A DNA stretch of 64,000 bases from Uliginosibacterium gangwonense DSM 18521 (GCF_000373965.1 NZ_KB892863.1:1-64000), one strand, 5' to 3'; positions 17,849-28,803 are shown, counted from the stretch's first letter. Program-made: numbers and translations. Notes: a model not told the origin generated them from the sequence alone.

Positions 17849-18598
17849 CTATTGATGAACAGCAAATTTCAGATGTCCTGGAGGGCCATCTGGTGTGACC
17901 AGTTTGCCTGCAATGTTGGGCAGACGGTCTACAAAAGCAGGCTCCCCCTGGATGCTGCCACTCAGATCAAAATGTGCCCCGGGTTGAATTTTCCCTTGCG
18001 CTTGTAACTGGATGGCGCCTCTCAGGGTCGCTAGTTGCAGATCCATGCTGCCATCTTGCGCATGGATGTTGAGCTGGTAATCACCAAATTGCCGCATCGG
18101 AAAGAGGTCTGAGGCCACGCCAAACCATTGCAGGTTAACGTCTCCTGTGCATTGGCTGCGCCAATTGCATTGCCAGTGTTGTACGAAAAGGGTCAGATCG
18201 CCTCGCCAACCTGCATGCCCAATGGCATGAGGGACGCGTTCAAGTGCATAGCGGGCAGGCATGGTGATTTGCAGCAGTTCGATTTCCACGCCTCGCGGAG
18301 TCAGGGCAATCGCCGCAGGGGCCGCGCCCCCGGAAGAGAACTGCCAGCGAAATTGGCCTCGCAGCAGCCAAGCAGGCTGCCAGGCCCAGCGAACCTGCAT
18401 GAAGGGGGTGAAGCGGCCGGTGCTGGGTTCTGGGACGGCGAGGGTGCCAGTGCCTGACCACAGGCTGCCTTCTGCACCGACCAAAGCCATGCTACCCATA
18501 CTCAAACGTTGTATGACCAGATCGGCCCAGGTCGCGGGCGCTTGCCATGCCACCGCTCCGAGGAAGCATGCCAGAAAGAGCAGACTGCGGCGAAGCAT
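17849..18598 (-). CDS. gspN: type II secretion system protein N
   Basis: A 249-residue inner-membrane protein with a single N-terminal helix or signal-anchor (residues 4-25) and a periplasmic domain with GspN features (GSLWSGTGTL near residue 46). It is the last gene of the gspC-N operon, five bases after gspM. GspN is an accessory component found in some type II systems; its exact role is not settled. Confidence 0.85.
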   Translation of the reverse strand: MLRRSLLFLACFLGAVAWQAPATWADLVIQRLSMGSMALVGAEGSLWSGTGTLAVPEPSTGRFTPFMQVRWAWQPAWLLRGQFRWQFSSGGAAPAAIALTPRGVEIELLQITMPARYALERVPHAIGHAGWRGDLTLFVQHWQCNWRSQCTGDVNLQWFGVASDLFPMRQFGDYQLNIHAQDGSMDLQLATLRGAIQLQAQGKIQPGAHFDLSGSIQGEPAFVDRLPNIAGKLVTPDGPPGHLKFAVHQ

Positions 18599-18603
18599 GG
18601 ATT

Positions 18604-19107
18604 CTACTGTCCTGATGACAATTGGGATTCAACGCGCACATTGTTGCCTTCGCGGACCACATCCGCGCTGGCAAGGCGCATTCCAAGTGTTTGCTGGACT
18701 TTGGCGAGCCAGCTGATCCAGATATCGAAACTGACTTCCTTGCCAGATACCTGCACCAGCCCCCCATCAATGTTACGAATGCTCAGGCTCAACTGCATGG
18801 CCTGTGCCGATGCCTGGAGGGCATCGACCAACTGAGCGGGAGAGGTTTGCGTCAGAGGCGGTTTGGCTTTCAGGCGGGTGATCTCCGCAGAGGCATCCTG
18901 AAGACTGGCCAAGCGAGCCCGGCTTTGCGGCAAAACCTTGTCCAAACGGGTGTTTTCATGACTCTGCCATGCGAACCAACTCCACAGCAAACCGGCCCCT
19001 ACCACCGTGCACATGATGAGGATCAGACGCCGTTCACGTAATGAATACGCCATGTATCGCGTGCGCAGTTTGGCTATAACGGGGTGGGTCAGTGTACTAT
19101 CCATCAA
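18604..19107 (-). CDS. gspM: type II secretion system protein M
   Basis: A 167-residue bitopic protein: a short cytoplasmic N-terminus, one helix at about residues 30-47 (ILIMCTVVGAGLLWSWF) and a periplasmic ferredoxin-like domain. GspM pairs with GspL in the inner-membrane platform. The start codon overlaps the gspL stop (ATGA). It is short but within the family range. Confidence 0.88.
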   Translation of the reverse strand: MMDSTLTHPVIAKLRTRYMAYSLRERRLILIMCTVVGAGLLWSWFAWQSHENTRLDKVLPQSRARLASLQDASAEITRLKAKPPLTQTSPAQLVDALQASAQAMQLSLSIRNIDGGLVQVSGKEVSFDIWISWLAKVQQTLGMRLASADVVREGNNVRVESQLSSGQ

Positions 19108-20291
19108 TTTCCCCTGCGGATGACAATCTTGCCATCCCCTTCACGTTGGCTCACGGTCAAGCCTCTGGCTTGAACCCGGGTACGAATGGTATCCAGATTG
19201 ATTTTGCTGGCTTCTACGCTCAATTCCAGAGATCCATCCTGGTAGCGCAGGTTTTTGACTGCGTCAGTTCCATCCGGCCCCAACGCGGCGGCAAAATCAG
19301 CCATCAGGGATAGCGCAGCGTCATTGGCCAGCAGGCCATGGCGGCTACGTTGCATATTCAGCTCACGCTGAATCTGGGCCGCAGGGTCAAGAACCGGGTC
19401 GTTGGGCAACTGGGTGCGCATCAGCTGCTCCATGCTGGCATTGATGTGGTTAAGTTCCGCACGGCGCCACCATGCATACGCAGTTCCCCATAGCAGGTGA
19501 ATGGCAAATACCACACTTAAGCCCACGAGGGCAGGGCGCAGCGCCCGTCGCCATGCCTTGCGCCGATGGCGGGGCTGAAATTCGCCATGGAGTAGATCTG
19601 CCCAATCGCTGGCGGCGGCATACCACGCCCATGCCGTAGTGGATTCAACGCTGACCCCAAGTTGCTCCGACCAGGGTTTCAGCAGGGCTTCGGTTTTGGC
19701 TGCGCTCAACAGCAGGCGGGCAGGTGGCCCTCCAGCCTCTTTGTTCTGGGTAAGCGCAATCGAGAGCAGCGCAGGGACTTCGCCCGAAGCTGGCATATCT
19801 TCTGCCCACCCTTCGTGTTCGCCTGAACGCACCACTACGCCATCTTCATTGAACGCCACGACCCAGGCATCGGCCTGCACGGGCACCGTCTGCAGCGCAG
19901 AGTAGGCCGCATCCAGGGGGCGGGAGATGGTCTCGAATTGTGCGACCAATCGCTTGAGGCGCTCCCGGGCGATGACGATCACATGCCAGTGCTCATCTTC
20001 CTGGGCGGTCGGGGTGCTGTGCTGGCTATCCGCTTCCCGCACAATCTGCTCTTCGATGGCAAAGCCAAGTGCCTGAGCCTGCTCACGGACCCCGGCCTTG
20101 GGAACTTTGATTTTGAACCAGCTTGTTTGCGGGCCGTGCAGAATGGCTTCCGTCCGATTGCTCTTGGGCCAGTTGCGCGGCTCATCAACCCCGGAGTTGA
20201 TGACTTTGCCGCGTTCATCCATTACCACCCAGTGGGCGGTTGGCTGATCCGGCCAATGCTCGCCAAGCAGAACGCGTAATAATGTTGTCAT
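19104..20291 (-). CDS. gspL: type II secretion system protein L
   Basis: A 395-residue protein. The cytoplasmic actin-like N-terminal domain (about 1-250) should bind the GspE ATPase. One membrane helix lies at about residues 265-283 (ALVGLSVVFAIHLLWG), followed by a periplasmic domain that contacts GspM. It overlaps gspM at its 3' end and lies 19 bases after gspK. Confidence 0.9.
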   Translation of the reverse strand: MTTLLRVLLGEHWPDQPTAHWVVMDERGKVINSGVDEPRNWPKSNRTEAILHGPQTSWFKIKVPKAGVREQAQALGFAIEEQIVREADSQHSTPTAQEDEHWHVIVIARERLKRLVAQFETISRPLDAAYSALQTVPVQADAWVVAFNEDGVVVRSGEHEGWAEDMPASGEVPALLSIALTQNKEAGGPPARLLLSAAKTEALLKPWSEQLGVSVESTTAWAWYAAASDWADLLHGEFQPRHRRKAWRRALRPALVGLSVVFAIHLLWGTAYAWWRRAELNHINASMEQLMRTQLPNDPVLDPAAQIQRELNMQRSRHGLLANDAALSLMADFAAALGPDGTDAVKNLRYQDGSLELSVEASKINLDTIRTRVQARGLTVSQREGDGKIVIRRGN

Positions 20292-20310
20292 AAGTAGTAA
20301 TTGCCCAAAC

Positions 20311-21282
20311 TCATTGAATCTTCACCCAAAGGATATCAGGTCGGGGCTTGGCCTGGCTGCGATAGAGCAGGGCTTGGACTCTGCTGACCGATTCTCCCCA
20401 GCGTGCCCGCCCGGTTGCCAGGAAAAAAGTGCTTGTCACGGCGAGAGACGAGGTGCTTTTGGGGGTTGAGGGCAGGTTTTCAACAAAGTTGTTCACGGAA
20501 GTGAAAAAGCTGCGTTCCCGGTTCAGAATCAGTGCCGTGGCTTGCGCTGCGGTGAGGTCTTCGACATATGCCTGCAGCACAGGTGCCGTGGCAGTATTCA
20601 CATTGATCTGCTTGTCGCTTGCCAGCACGGCAGTGATATGCGGCCGCAGTAGTTGCACGATCTGCGGGCTAAAACCATGCACAAACTGTATCTCCGCAAC
20701 ATCCAGCATATAACTCTGTGGTGGTACGCGCGCATTGCTGCCGTCTTGACGATAGCTTGCAGTTTCCGAGCCGCCAGTCTGACCCGCAATTTCGTCGTTG
20801 CTGTCGATCCAGTCAATGAGCGAATTGGTGAGCTTGACCGCATCCGCTTGCGTGATACCGAGCGCGACCAGCAGGCGTTTGAAGCGTGCTGTCTGATCCG
20901 CATCAACCGTGCCATCCACATTGACCAGACTATTCAGGTTGAAGCAACCTGATTGATCCTGAAGTTCGCCGCTGATTTCGCCATCTTCAAAAGGCGTGGC
21001 AGGGACTTTTGTGGCCCAGTCTTCGCGCAGGTGGTCGACGTGGTTGACGCCTTCACGCAGATAGTCGCTTTCCAGCACGTTGCGCCCCCAGTCAACAGCG
21101 GCTTTGGCCAGCCAGCGCGCCTGCGCCTGATCGTGCCGCCCCCCTAGTTGATCGACTGCATGCCCATAGTCGGCCAGGATGGCGGTGGCTAGTGTTGCCA
21201 CCAGTGCGACAGTTAGCATGGCCATGATGATGGCCGTACCCCTTTGTTGGCGGTAGCAAGAATCAGTGTGGCGCAAAAACAC
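20311..21282 (-). CDS. gspK: type II secretion minor pseudopilin K
   Basis: A 323-residue large minor pseudopilin that caps the pseudopilus tip with GspI and GspJ. I chose GTG 21282 because GGGAGG lies seven bases upstream within the end of gspJ; the open frame reaches 21402. The pseudopilin region QQRGTAIIMAMLTVALVATL starts near residue 12 and lacks the usual Glu at +5, as often in GspK. The long C-terminal alpha domain contains the INVNTATAPVL motif seen in GspK helix-hairpin regions. The start overlaps the gspJ end by 20 bases. Confidence 0.88.
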   Translation of the reverse strand: MFLRHTDSCYRQQRGTAIIMAMLTVALVATLATAILADYGHAVDQLGGRHDQAQARWLAKAAVDWGRNVLESDYLREGVNHVDHLREDWATKVPATPFEDGEISGELQDQSGCFNLNSLVNVDGTVDADQTARFKRLLVALGITQADAVKLTNSLIDWIDSNDEIAGQTGGSETASYRQDGSNARVPPQSYMLDVAEIQFVHGFSPQIVQLLRPHITAVLASDKQINVNTATAPVLQAYVEDLTAAQATALILNRERSFFTSVNNFVENLPSTPKSTSSLAVTSTFFLATGRARWGESVSRVQALLYRSQAKPRPDILWVKIQ

Positions 21283-21838
21283 GCGTGATCCTCCCGATTC
21301 CATCCACTTCCATTTCAAGGCGTATCCCAGTTGGGATTTCGGTTTTGCGGGCGGGTGACGCAGGCCAAGATGTACGCCATGTCGAGTCATTCTCTGCCGC
21401 ATAGTTCAGGGTAAAGCTTGTGACGCCTGCCAACAGGATATTGCGCTCCGGGTTTTGAGAGGCATCGCCGGATTTCCAGCGCAGCAGGCTGAGCGTGTTG
21501 TTTGAATACTCCAAGCCAGACAATCGGGCTCCTTGGTTGTCATCCATCCGCCAATATACCATACGGATATTGCCGTTGTCGGACGTTGTGACGTCCAGTG
21601 CAGCTTGGGCGCTGACAATTTGCCCTGAAGAGCGTGTCCCGATCTGCGTGAGTTCCGTTTCTACCCGGCTGATTGCGCGGCTGATGCGCTGCCAGGTGAC
21701 ATATTCTTCGCTCAAGCGTTTCTGGCTTTCTGTCGCGCTGTAGACGGCGCGATAAGCCATCAGCCCCAGCAGCGAGAAAATGACAATGGCTACCAGTAGC
21801 TCGATGAGGGTCAGGCCCCGTATGTGTCGGCGCATCAT
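21263..21838 (-). CDS. gspJ: type II secretion minor pseudopilin J
   Basis: A 191-residue pseudopilin with the prepilin peptidase site and hydrophobic helix RGLTLIELLVAIVIFSLLG at residues 7-25 (Glu+5 present), then a beta-rich globular domain. The start overlaps the gspI stop by four bases. It forms the tip complex with GspI and GspK. Confidence 0.93.
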   Translation of the reverse strand: MMRRHIRGLTLIELLVAIVIFSLLGLMAYRAVYSATESQKRLSEEYVTWQRISRAISRVETELTQIGTRSSGQIVSAQAALDVTTSDNGNIRMVYWRMDDNQGARLSGLEYSNNTLSLLRWKSGDASQNPERNILLAGVTSFTLNYAAENDSTWRTSWPASPARKTEIPTGIRLEMEVDGIGRITRVFAPH

Positions 21839-22218
21839 TGATTGGCTTGGCGGGAAATGAAGCCGGTGACCGAGGCCAGACGAGAACTATCCCCTGCCTT
21901 GGTTACGGTGACGTCAATGCGACGGAACAACTGATTGGATGTTCCCTTGATGTTCTCCTCGTAATGAAACTGCACGCCGCCTTGTTCGACTTCGCCATTG
22001 TTGTTGCCCGGCTCCACCCAGCGTGCAAAGGCACGATATTCGGCAATGCGGTTTTCCGCTACCCATTCAGCCAGCATACGATTGCGGATGTCCTCAGTCT
22101 GGTTGGAGGCTACACCAATGGCACGCATGGCGGCAGTCAGGGCGATCGCCATGATGGCAAGTGCCACCAGCACTTCCAGCAGGGTAAAGCCTTTGCCATG
22201 TTTGAAGGGTGTGTTCAA
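21835..22218 (-). CDS. gspI: type II secretion minor pseudopilin I
   Basis: A 127-residue pseudopilin with a GKGFTLLEVLVALAIMAIAL cleavage and helix motif near the N-terminus and the typical WVAENRIAEYR segment of GspI. It overlaps gspH and gspJ by four bases each, so the three are translationally coupled. Confidence 0.93.
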   Translation of the reverse strand: MNTPFKHGKGFTLLEVLVALAIMAIALTAAMRAIGVASNQTEDIRNRMLAEWVAENRIAEYRAFARWVEPGNNNGEVEQGGVQFHYEENIKGTSNQLFRRIDVTVTKAGDSSRLASVTGFISRQANQ

Positions 22219-22682
22219 TCCACGTCCACCATGCCATTGATTTGTCCGGTAATGTGCTTGGCCCCTTCCGGCGTAGTCAGAACCAACTGATACTCCGGCG
22301 GTTCGCTGCCGAAGATGATGCGCATGGGCGATTGGGCCTCCACGCCATCTACCTCAACCCGCGTCACGCTGACTCCGCTGGGCCAGCTTCTTTCCGCAAA
22401 TGGGCTCGGGGGAAATAGCAGATGCCATTCGCCATCGGTTTGCAGTTCGCTGAAGCGGTAGCCATTGGGCAGGAAGTCCACAGCAAGCTGCGTACCGCGT
22501 GTTTCGGCATAATCACCTGCCATTTCCAGCAGACGGCGCACACGTTCCAGCTCCTCTTCACTGCGACGACTTTGCATGCCATCCACACTCATCGTTGTCA
22601 GCCCGATAAAGACGCTGACAATGACGAGGACAACAAGCACTTCGATGAGTGAGAAGCCGCGTTGTCGCGTGCTGCGCCACAT
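22215..22682 (-). CDS. gspH: type II secretion minor pseudopilin H
   Basis: A 155-residue pseudopilin with RGFSLIEVLVVLVIVSVFIG at residues 8-27 and a GspH-like globular domain (RRLLEMAGDYAETRGTQL). It lies three bases after gspG and overlaps gspI. Confidence 0.92.
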   Translation of the reverse strand: MWRSTRQRGFSLIEVLVVLVIVSVFIGLTTMSVDGMQSRRSEEELERVRRLLEMAGDYAETRGTQLAVDFLPNGYRFSELQTDGEWHLLFPPSPFAERSWPSGVSVTRVEVDGVEAQSPMRIIFGSEPPEYQLVLTTPEGAKHITGQINGMVDVD

Positions 22683-22685
22683 GGC

Positions 22686-23141
22686 TTACATCCAGGAGCC
22701 AATGTCGGCATCCACACCTTCGCCACCGGGCTTGCCATCAGCGCCGAGGCTCCATACATCTACTGGGCCATGTACACCGGGGCTCAGATATTGGTAAGGG
22801 GCACCCCATGGATCTTGTGGGAGCTTCGGCAAGTATCCGCCCTGGCGGAAGGCGGGGGGAACAGGCGCAGAGGTGGCGGGCTTGACTAAGGCGATCAGGC
22901 CTTGCTCTGTAGTCGGATAAACACGGTTATCCAGCTTGTACATCTGCAACTGCGTCATGATGGTGGAGATTTCCTGCTTCGCTGCGGCAGCCCGCGCTTC
23001 ATCTGGGCGACCCATTACATTGGGGACGATGATGGCCGCGAGCACGCCCATGATGACGATCACAACCATGATTTCAATCAGCGTAAAACCCCGGGAACCG
23101 GACGGCTTCGCTGCAAGACTGCGGATGCGTGGATAATTCAT
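22686..23141 (-). CDS. gspG: type II secretion major pseudopilin G
   Basis: A 151-residue major pseudopilin. The prepilin site is [20 protein letters not shown], followed by the family hallmark [15 protein letters not shown] and the calcium-site C-terminal region around [18 protein letters not shown] 23141 has AAGGA upstream; the six-codon longer frame overlaps gspF. GspG polymerises into the pseudopilus that pushes substrates through GspD. Confidence 0.95.
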   Translation of the reverse strand: MNYPRIRSLAAKPSGSRGFTLIEIMVVIVIMGVLAAIIVPNVMGRPDEARAAAAKQEISTIMTQLQMYKLDNRVYPTTEQGLIALVKPATSAPVPPAFRQGGYLPKLPQDPWGAPYQYLSPGVHGPVDVWSLGADGKPGGEGVDADIGSWM

Positions 23142-23155
23142 GAAAAGTCCTTTTC

Positions 23156-24355
23156 TCATTTCACCAGGGTGTTCATGTTGATGATGGGTTGCATGACGGC
23201 CAGCACGATCAGCAAGACCGTTCCACCCATGAAGAGTAACAGAAGGGGCTCCAGTACCGTAGTCAAGGTGGCGGTTCGGGTTTCGACCTCATTTTGCTGC
23301 AATTGTGCGCAACGTGAGAGCATGGTCGAAAGCTCCCCGGTAGCTTCCCCGCTTGCCGCCATGTGGGCCAGTAATGGCGGGAAGGCGTGGGTCTGGCGTA
23401 AAGCGGTGGACAGCGACGTGCCTTCGCGCACGCGATCAGCCGCTTGGGCAACGGCCTGGCGTATGGGGAGCCGGGTGATGACTTGACGCCCGGCATCCAG
23501 TGCCCCCAGCAGGGGGATGCCACTGGACACCAGAATCGCCAGGGTGCTGGCAAAGCGTGAGGTGTCCAGCGCCCGCAGATGCTTGCCCAGGAGTGGTTGA
23601 GCCAGGAGGTAGGCATCCCACCGGTAGCGGATGCTCTCGTCACGCAGGGCGTAGCGGAATGCAATGATACCCAGCGCCAGCATCAATGCCATCAACCAGC
23701 CGTAGCTCCGCAGAATGGCGCTGGCGAAAACCAGGGCACGGGTCAGTAAAGGAAGCGTCTGCTTGCTATGCTGGAACACTTCAATGACCTGTGGGACAAC
23801 GTAGGTCATCAAGCCGATGACCACGAGCAGCGCGACGACGGCTACGATTATCGGATAAAGCAGGGCTTGGAGGGTTTTGCGACGCAGCGTATCCTGGCGT
23901 TCGAGGTATTCCGCAAGCTGGCTCATCACCATGGCCAGTTGCCCGGATTTCTCCCCAGCGGCGACAGAGGCCCGGTAGATGGGGGGAAAGGCATAGCCAA
24001 AGCGATCCAGTGCAGAACGCAATGAGTGCCCCGCCAGGATGTCGCTGCGGACGGCGGCAAGCACGGCCCGGATATTGGGGCTGTCCGCCTGCTCGACCAA
24101 TGCCCCAAGCGTTTGCTCCACGGTGAGCCCGGAACTCAGCAGCGCAGAGAATTGCCGGGTCAGCAGGCATAGCTCAGCGGAGCGCAGGCGCACCCGGCCT
24201 GTGCGTTTTTCATCTCGCTCGACTGCTTCGATACTGGTGGGAAACAAGCCGCGCTCGCGTAATTGGACGCGGGCCTGACGAGCGTTTTCGGATTCAACGG
24301 TGCCTGATGTTTGCAGTCCGTTTGCATCCAGTGCGCGGTAACTGAAAGCTGCCAT
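23156..24355 (-). CDS. gspF: type II secretion inner-membrane platform protein F
   Basis: A 399-residue polytopic protein with two repeated GspF cytoplasmic helical bundles, separated by membrane helices at about residues 168-190, 218-240 and 370-392. The N-terminus shows [19 protein letters not shown], typical of the family. It couples GspE to the pseudopilus. Confidence 0.94.
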   Translation of the reverse strand: MAAFSYRALDANGLQTSGTVESENARQARVQLRERGLFPTSIEAVERDEKRTGRVRLRSAELCLLTRQFSALLSSGLTVEQTLGALVEQADSPNIRAVLAAVRSDILAGHSLRSALDRFGYAFPPIYRASVAAGEKSGQLAMVMSQLAEYLERQDTLRRKTLQALLYPIIVAVVALLVVIGLMTYVVPQVIEVFQHSKQTLPLLTRALVFASAILRSYGWLMALMLALGIIAFRYALRDESIRYRWDAYLLAQPLLGKHLRALDTSRFASTLAILVSSGIPLLGALDAGRQVITRLPIRQAVAQAADRVREGTSLSTALRQTHAFPPLLAHMAASGEATGELSTMLSRCAQLQQNEVETRTATLTTVLEPLLLLFMGGTVLLIVLAVMQPIINMNTLVK

Positions 24356-24371
24356 GGTAAGGTCTGCCCGG

Positions 24372-25832
24372 TCAGTCGCGCGTTACGCGCAGAAGCTCTT
24401 CAAACGACGTCTTTCCGCTTGCCAGATAACGCAGGCCATCTTCACGCAGCAAACGCAGTCCTTTCTCACAGCTACGCTCTCGCAATGCCGCTTCCGGGGC
24501 TGCGTTGTGGATCAGTTGGGCAAGTTCGGCATCTACTGAAAACAGCTCGTAGATACCGCTACGGCCACGGTAACCCGTGCGCATGCATTCAGAGCAGCCA
24601 TCTGCCGTCCATAATGAATCAGGCAGGGGCTTACCAAAGAGGGCGCGGTCTGCATCGCTGCTGGCATGTTGGGTGCGACAGCTTGGGCACAGACAGCGTA
24701 CTAGGCGCTGCGCCAATACGCCGCGCAGGGTGGATGCTAGCAGGAATGGCTCCACGCCCATGTCCGTCAGGCGGGTGACGGCAGAGCAGGCGTCATTTGT
24801 GTGCAGGGTGGCCAGTACAAGGTGGCCGGTCAGACTGGCCTGCACGGCAATCTGAGCGGTTTCCAGATCGCGGATTTCACCAATCATGATGACATCCGGA
24901 TCTTGCCGCAAAATGGAGCGCAGTGCTCGTGCAAAACTCAGATCGATCCGTGCGTTGACCTGGATCTGTCCGACTCCGGCCATTTCATATTCGATAGGGT
25001 CTTCTACGGTGACGATATTCCGCGTGGGGCTGAGCATCTCGCGCAATGCCGCATACAGCGTGGTGGTCTTGCCTGAACCCGTTGGCCCGGTCACCAGCAC
25101 AATACCATGGGGTTGGGTGAGCAATGCCTGGAAAGCTACCTGTGTATCACTAGGCATGCCGATTGCATCAAGGCCAAGTTGGGAGCCTGATTTATCCAGC
25201 AGCCGCAGCACGATGCGTTCGCCGTGGGCCGTGGGGACCGTGGAGACGCGCACATCAACGGTGCGCCCGGCCAGACGCAAGGAGATGCGGCCATCTTGCG
25301 GCAGACGCTTTTCGGCAATATCCAGACTCGCCATGATCTTGATGCGCGAGGCAATGGCCGCGTGCAGGGCACGGTGCGGACGGGCGATATCCATCAAGGT
25401 GCCATCCCGCCGGAAGCGTACCAGGCAGTAGCGTTCATACGGCTCGATGTGGATGTCGGAAGCCTGTTCGCGCACGGCCTGTTGCAGCAGGGCGTTGATC
25501 ATGCGGATGATGGGGGCATCATCCTGGGTTTCCAGCAGGTCTTCCACAACGGGCATATCCTGCATCAATTGCGAGACGTCGACATCCTGGCCGATGTCTT
25601 CTACAACCGATGCCGCATCCTGGTCCCCCTGGCCGTAAGCATCTGCCAGATGCGCATCGAAAGTCGCACGCGCCATGCGCTGGATGCGGATCGGCAAACC
25701 CAGATGACGGCGTACTTCAGCCAGGGAAGCCGCGTGGGTATCCTCCCGAACCAGCAATTCAACCGCTTCGCCGGTTTCCGTAACAATCAGCACGCCATGG
25801 CTGCGTGCAAAGGCATAGGGCAGCTTGCTCAT
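24372..25832 (-). CDS. gspE: type II secretion ATPase E
   Basis: A 486-residue hexameric ATPase that powers pseudopilus assembly. The N1E-like domain leads to Walker [14 protein letters not shown], the Asp box [14 protein letters not shown], Walker [12 protein letters not shown], and a His box [13 protein letters not shown]. The C-terminal zinc module has two CxxC pairs (CLCPSC and CSEC). The start overlaps the gspD stop (ATGA). Confidence 0.96.
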   Translation of the reverse strand: MSKLPYAFARSHGVLIVTETGEAVELLVREDTHAASLAEVRRHLGLPIRIQRMARATFDAHLADAYGQGDQDAASVVEDIGQDVDVSQLMQDMPVVEDLLETQDDAPIIRMINALLQQAVREQASDIHIEPYERYCLVRFRRDGTLMDIARPHRALHAAIASRIKIMASLDIAEKRLPQDGRISLRLAGRTVDVRVSTVPTAHGERIVLRLLDKSGSQLGLDAIGMPSDTQVAFQALLTQPHGIVLVTGPTGSGKTTTLYAALREMLSPTRNIVTVEDPIEYEMAGVGQIQVNARIDLSFARALRSILRQDPDVIMIGEIRDLETAQIAVQASLTGHLVLATLHTNDACSAVTRLTDMGVEPFLLASTLRGVLAQRLVRCLCPSCRTQHASSDADRALFGKPLPDSLWTADGCSECMRTGYRGRSGIYELFSVDAELAQLIHNAAPEAALRERSCEKGLRLLREDGLRYLASGKTSFEELLRVTRD

Positions 25833-27967
25833 TGTAGCGTTGCAGCAGGCGTGTCGCCTTGGTCTTCAGGCGTTGGCAGGGTGGGCAAAGGGGCCTCGTT
25901 GCGCATCAACGCCTTGGGGCTGTCCGCATTTTTTTCCACGCCGATGATTTGGTCATAGCGCGAGCGCGACAGTTCCGCAGTGTCTTCTGCGCTGCGCAGC
26001 ACACGGGGGCGCAGGAAGATCATGAGGTTGGTTTTGCTGCGGCTGCGCGTGTCATAGCGGAACAGGGCGCCAATGAAGGGCAGATCGCCCAGCAGAGGCA
26101 CCTTTTCAACCGACCCGCTGTAACTATCCTGCATCAAGCCACCCAGGGCAATGATGCTGCCATTGTCGACCACGACCGTGGATTCGATGGAACGCTTGGT
26201 GGTGGAGGCTCCGCTGGTAGAGGTGGTGGTGCTATCGATAACGGCGGATACCTCCTGATATACCTGCATGCGGATGGAGCCACCTTCGGTGATCTGGGGT
26301 TTGATCTTGAGGGTCAGGCCCACATCCTTGCGTTCATAGGTCTGGAACGGCGTGCTGGACGTGGTCGAGGTCGTGGTGTAGGAGCCGGTGATGAAAGGCA
26401 CGTTCTTGCCCACTACGATTTTCGCCTCTTCGTTATCCACGGTCAGAATACTTGGTGTGGACAGGATGTTGGCATTCGCATCAGACTCCAGCAGGCGCGC
26501 CAACAAGTTGAGGTTCATGATCTCTGTGCCATTGATCTTCACAGGGCCTGAGCCAATGATGAAGTTCATCCCCTTGGCAACCGTGCCAGAACCTGTTGCG
26601 AGTGAGGAAGCGAGGCCGATGATGTTGTTGCCGGTAGAGGCCGAGCCAAAATTCGTGCCGCCGTATACTGTGGTGCTTCCGTTCGTAGGCAGCGCGCTTT
26701 GCCATTGGATGCCGTACTCAGCCGCTCGGTCAGAGGTGATCTCCGCGATCAGCGCTTCTACATAGACCTGGGCCTGACGACGATCCAGCTCGTCGATGAC
26801 CGCACGGATGTTGTTGTAGATGGCATCTGTGCCGGTGATGACCAAGGCATTGTTCGCCACGTCAGCAAAAATATTACCACTGCCTACCACATTCGAATTG
26901 TTGCCCGATTGCGAGAAATTGCCTCCGCTCGTGGACATGCTCGATGAGCTGGTATTGGTACTGTTCGATGAATTGTTTGATGTACTGGAGCTAGAGCTAT
27001 TATTGTTGCCGCTCAGGCTCGTACTGGAAGAAGATGACGAGTTGCCGCCTGAATCGCCGGAGAGTACAGCGCGCAGCGTTTGTGCAACCTTGACTGCATT
27101 GGCGTTCTTCAGGAATATCACCCGGATATTGCTGGTGGCGCCAGCCTGATCCAGTTGGGAGGCCATGCTGCGCACGGCTTGCATGCGTGAGCGATTCTCT
27201 GCGCGCACCAGCAGAGAGTTGCTACGTGCGTCCGCTAGGATGCTGACCTTCATCGAAGGCTCGGTCGATGTGCCACCCCCTGCAGCGGTCTCGGAATAGA
27301 GCTTATTGAGCATGGCCGCCAGATCGACAGCCGAAGCATGCAACACCGGGATGACAAGTGAGTCGCTGGGCGGGACGTCGATGGATTCGATGATCTTGCT
27401 GATGCGCCCGAGGTTTTCCGCGTAATCGGTAATGATCAGGGAGTTGTTGCCCGGATACACGCTCACCGTGTTGTTCGGGGTGACCAAGGGGCGGATGACC
27501 TGGAGTAACTGTGAGGCTGACTCATGACGAATCTGGAAAACCTCCGTCACGATTTTGTCGCCCGTCGTCTGGGTGCGGGCTTTGCCCACCGGCACCGAGT
27601 GCATTTTGGCATCGGCTTCGGGCAGGATCGTGACAATGCCATTTGCTTCAATGGCCGCGTAACCTTGCAGGCGCAGGGCCGAGAGCAGGATGGAGTAGGT
27701 CAGGCTGCGGGGCACCGGGCTATTGGTGACGATATTCAAGGTGCCTTTGACGCGTGGGTCCACCACAAAATTCTTGCCACTGATCTTGCCTATGGCTTTG
27801 ACGACCGCGTCGATATCCACGCTATTGAAATTGAGTGATACGAGATTGCCGTTTTCCTGGTTTGCAGGGGGCGGCGATGCCGGTGGCGTTTGCGCTTGTC
27901 CTGTGACGCACAGGCCTGACAGGAGCATGAATAGCAGGCAACTGATTGAAGATCTGGTAATAAGCAT
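25829..27967 (-). CDS. gspD: type II secretion secretin D
   Basis: A 712-residue outer-membrane secretin. A signal peptide (about 1-25) is followed by N0 ([16 protein letters not shown]), then N1-N3 domains. A low-complexity Ser/Asn/Thr-rich insert covers about residues 303-365 within the N3 region. The beta-barrel domain has [15 protein letters not shown] and the conserved C-terminal [15 protein letters not shown] plus [11 protein letters not shown]. The last ~45 residues could form the pilotin-binding S domain. It lies five bases after gspC. Confidence 0.96.
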   Translation of the reverse strand: MLITRSSISCLLFMLLSGLCVTGQAQTPPASPPPANQENGNLVSLNFNSVDIDAVVKAIGKISGKNFVVDPRVKGTLNIVTNSPVPRSLTYSILLSALRLQGYAAIEANGIVTILPEADAKMHSVPVGKARTQTTGDKIVTEVFQIRHESASQLLQVIRPLVTPNNTVSVYPGNNSLIITDYAENLGRISKIIESIDVPPSDSLVIPVLHASAVDLAAMLNKLYSETAAGGGTSTEPSMKVSILADARSNSLLVRAENRSRMQAVRSMASQLDQAGATSNIRVIFLKNANAVKVAQTLRAVLSGDSGGNSSSSSSTSLSGNNNSSSSSTSNNSSNSTNTSSSSMSTSGGNFSQSGNNSNVVGSGNIFADVANNALVITGTDAIYNNIRAVIDELDRRQAQVYVEALIAEITSDRAAEYGIQWQSALPTNGSTTVYGGTNFGSASTGNNIIGLASSLATGSGTVAKGMNFIIGSGPVKINGTEIMNLNLLARLLESDANANILSTPSILTVDNEEAKIVVGKNVPFITGSYTTTSTTSSTPFQTYERKDVGLTLKIKPQITEGGSIRMQVYQEVSAVIDSTTTSTSGASTTKRSIESTVVVDNGSIIALGGLMQDSYSGSVEKVPLLGDLPFIGALFRYDTRSRSKTNLMIFLRPRVLRSAEDTAELSRSRYDQIIGVEKNADSPKALMRNEAPLPTLPTPEDQGDTPAATLQ

Positions 27968-27972
27968 CGTTT

Positions 27973-28605
27973 TTAGTCGTTAGCAGGTTGCTCTGATGAT
28001 TTGGCTTCAGTGTGGATGCCCGCCAAGCCCTTTACCGGCGGCGGGGTGGGTGAAGGCATGACCACAGGAGGTGCGGCAGGTTGTTGAATTCCAGGAGGAG
28101 GCATTTGCGTCATCATGGTCGTTGGTGCAGGAGGCACCGCTTCGTTTTGATTGCCGCTCAGGGCAAGCGTTTCCTTGACCCCGTCACGCAGGATCTCTAC
28201 ACCTTGGGGTAGAACTTTGCTCAAGCGAATGCCAGATGCAAGTTCCTCTCCCTCTATGACAGGACGGCTGGCCTGACCTTGTTCCTGGACGACCGCGAAG
28301 CCTGGGCCGTGGATGCTTCCTGTCAGGATGCCGATGATGCGGAGCCCTGGGGCGACAACGGCGGCTTCCCCTTGCGGTTTATTGGCCTGGGTTCCCAAAC
28401 CAAACAGGTGGCGTGAGGAGACTTCGTTGGCCGCATTGATGGGGTCTGCCATGGGGGCAAAGATCGCCCCGGACATGGGGGGCGCATTCAGGCGCCAGAA
28501 CCACCCAGCGGCCAGCCACCCGCAGACGGCCATGACGCAAAGCCAAGCTAGCGCAGGGGCGAGCGCAGTCTGGAGTCGAACGATATAGGTGCGCAACAGC
28601 GACAT
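27973..28605 (-). CDS. gspC: type II secretion protein C, short form
   Basis: A 210-residue GspC that links the inner-membrane platform to the secretin. A membrane helix lies at about residues 13-34. The homology region at about 55-145 has ANEVSSRHLFGLG and LRIIGILTGSI. The C-terminus is a Pro/Ala-rich tail without a PDZ or coiled-coil domain, so it is shorter than the Klebsiella or Vibrio versions. It is the first gene of the operon; the promoter should lie in the 198-base divergent region 28606-28803, but I cannot place it with confidence. Confidence 0.88.
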   Translation of the reverse strand: MSLLRTYIVRLQTALAPALAWLCVMAVCGWLAAGWFWRLNAPPMSGAIFAPMADPINAANEVSSRHLFGLGTQANKPQGEAAVVAPGLRIIGILTGSIHGPGFAVVQEQGQASRPVIEGEELASGIRLSKVLPQGVEILRDGVKETLALSGNQNEAVPPAPTTMMTQMPPPGIQQPAAPPVVMPSPTPPPVKGLAGIHTEAKSSEQPAND

Positions 28606-28803
28606 TAGTGCCGAAACCGGAAATTCATGAATTTGCAGATTCTAACAAGCTTGCGTAACAAATTGTCGCAAACCTTGGTTCTGTGGTCTCAAGTCGGTAT
28701 GGTTGTTTGACTTTCATCGGGGCTTGTATTGTGAGATGGCGGTTGATGGCACAATACTATCCTGTTATGACCGTTTATGACTTGAACCGGAGCGTGGCTA
28801 AGC

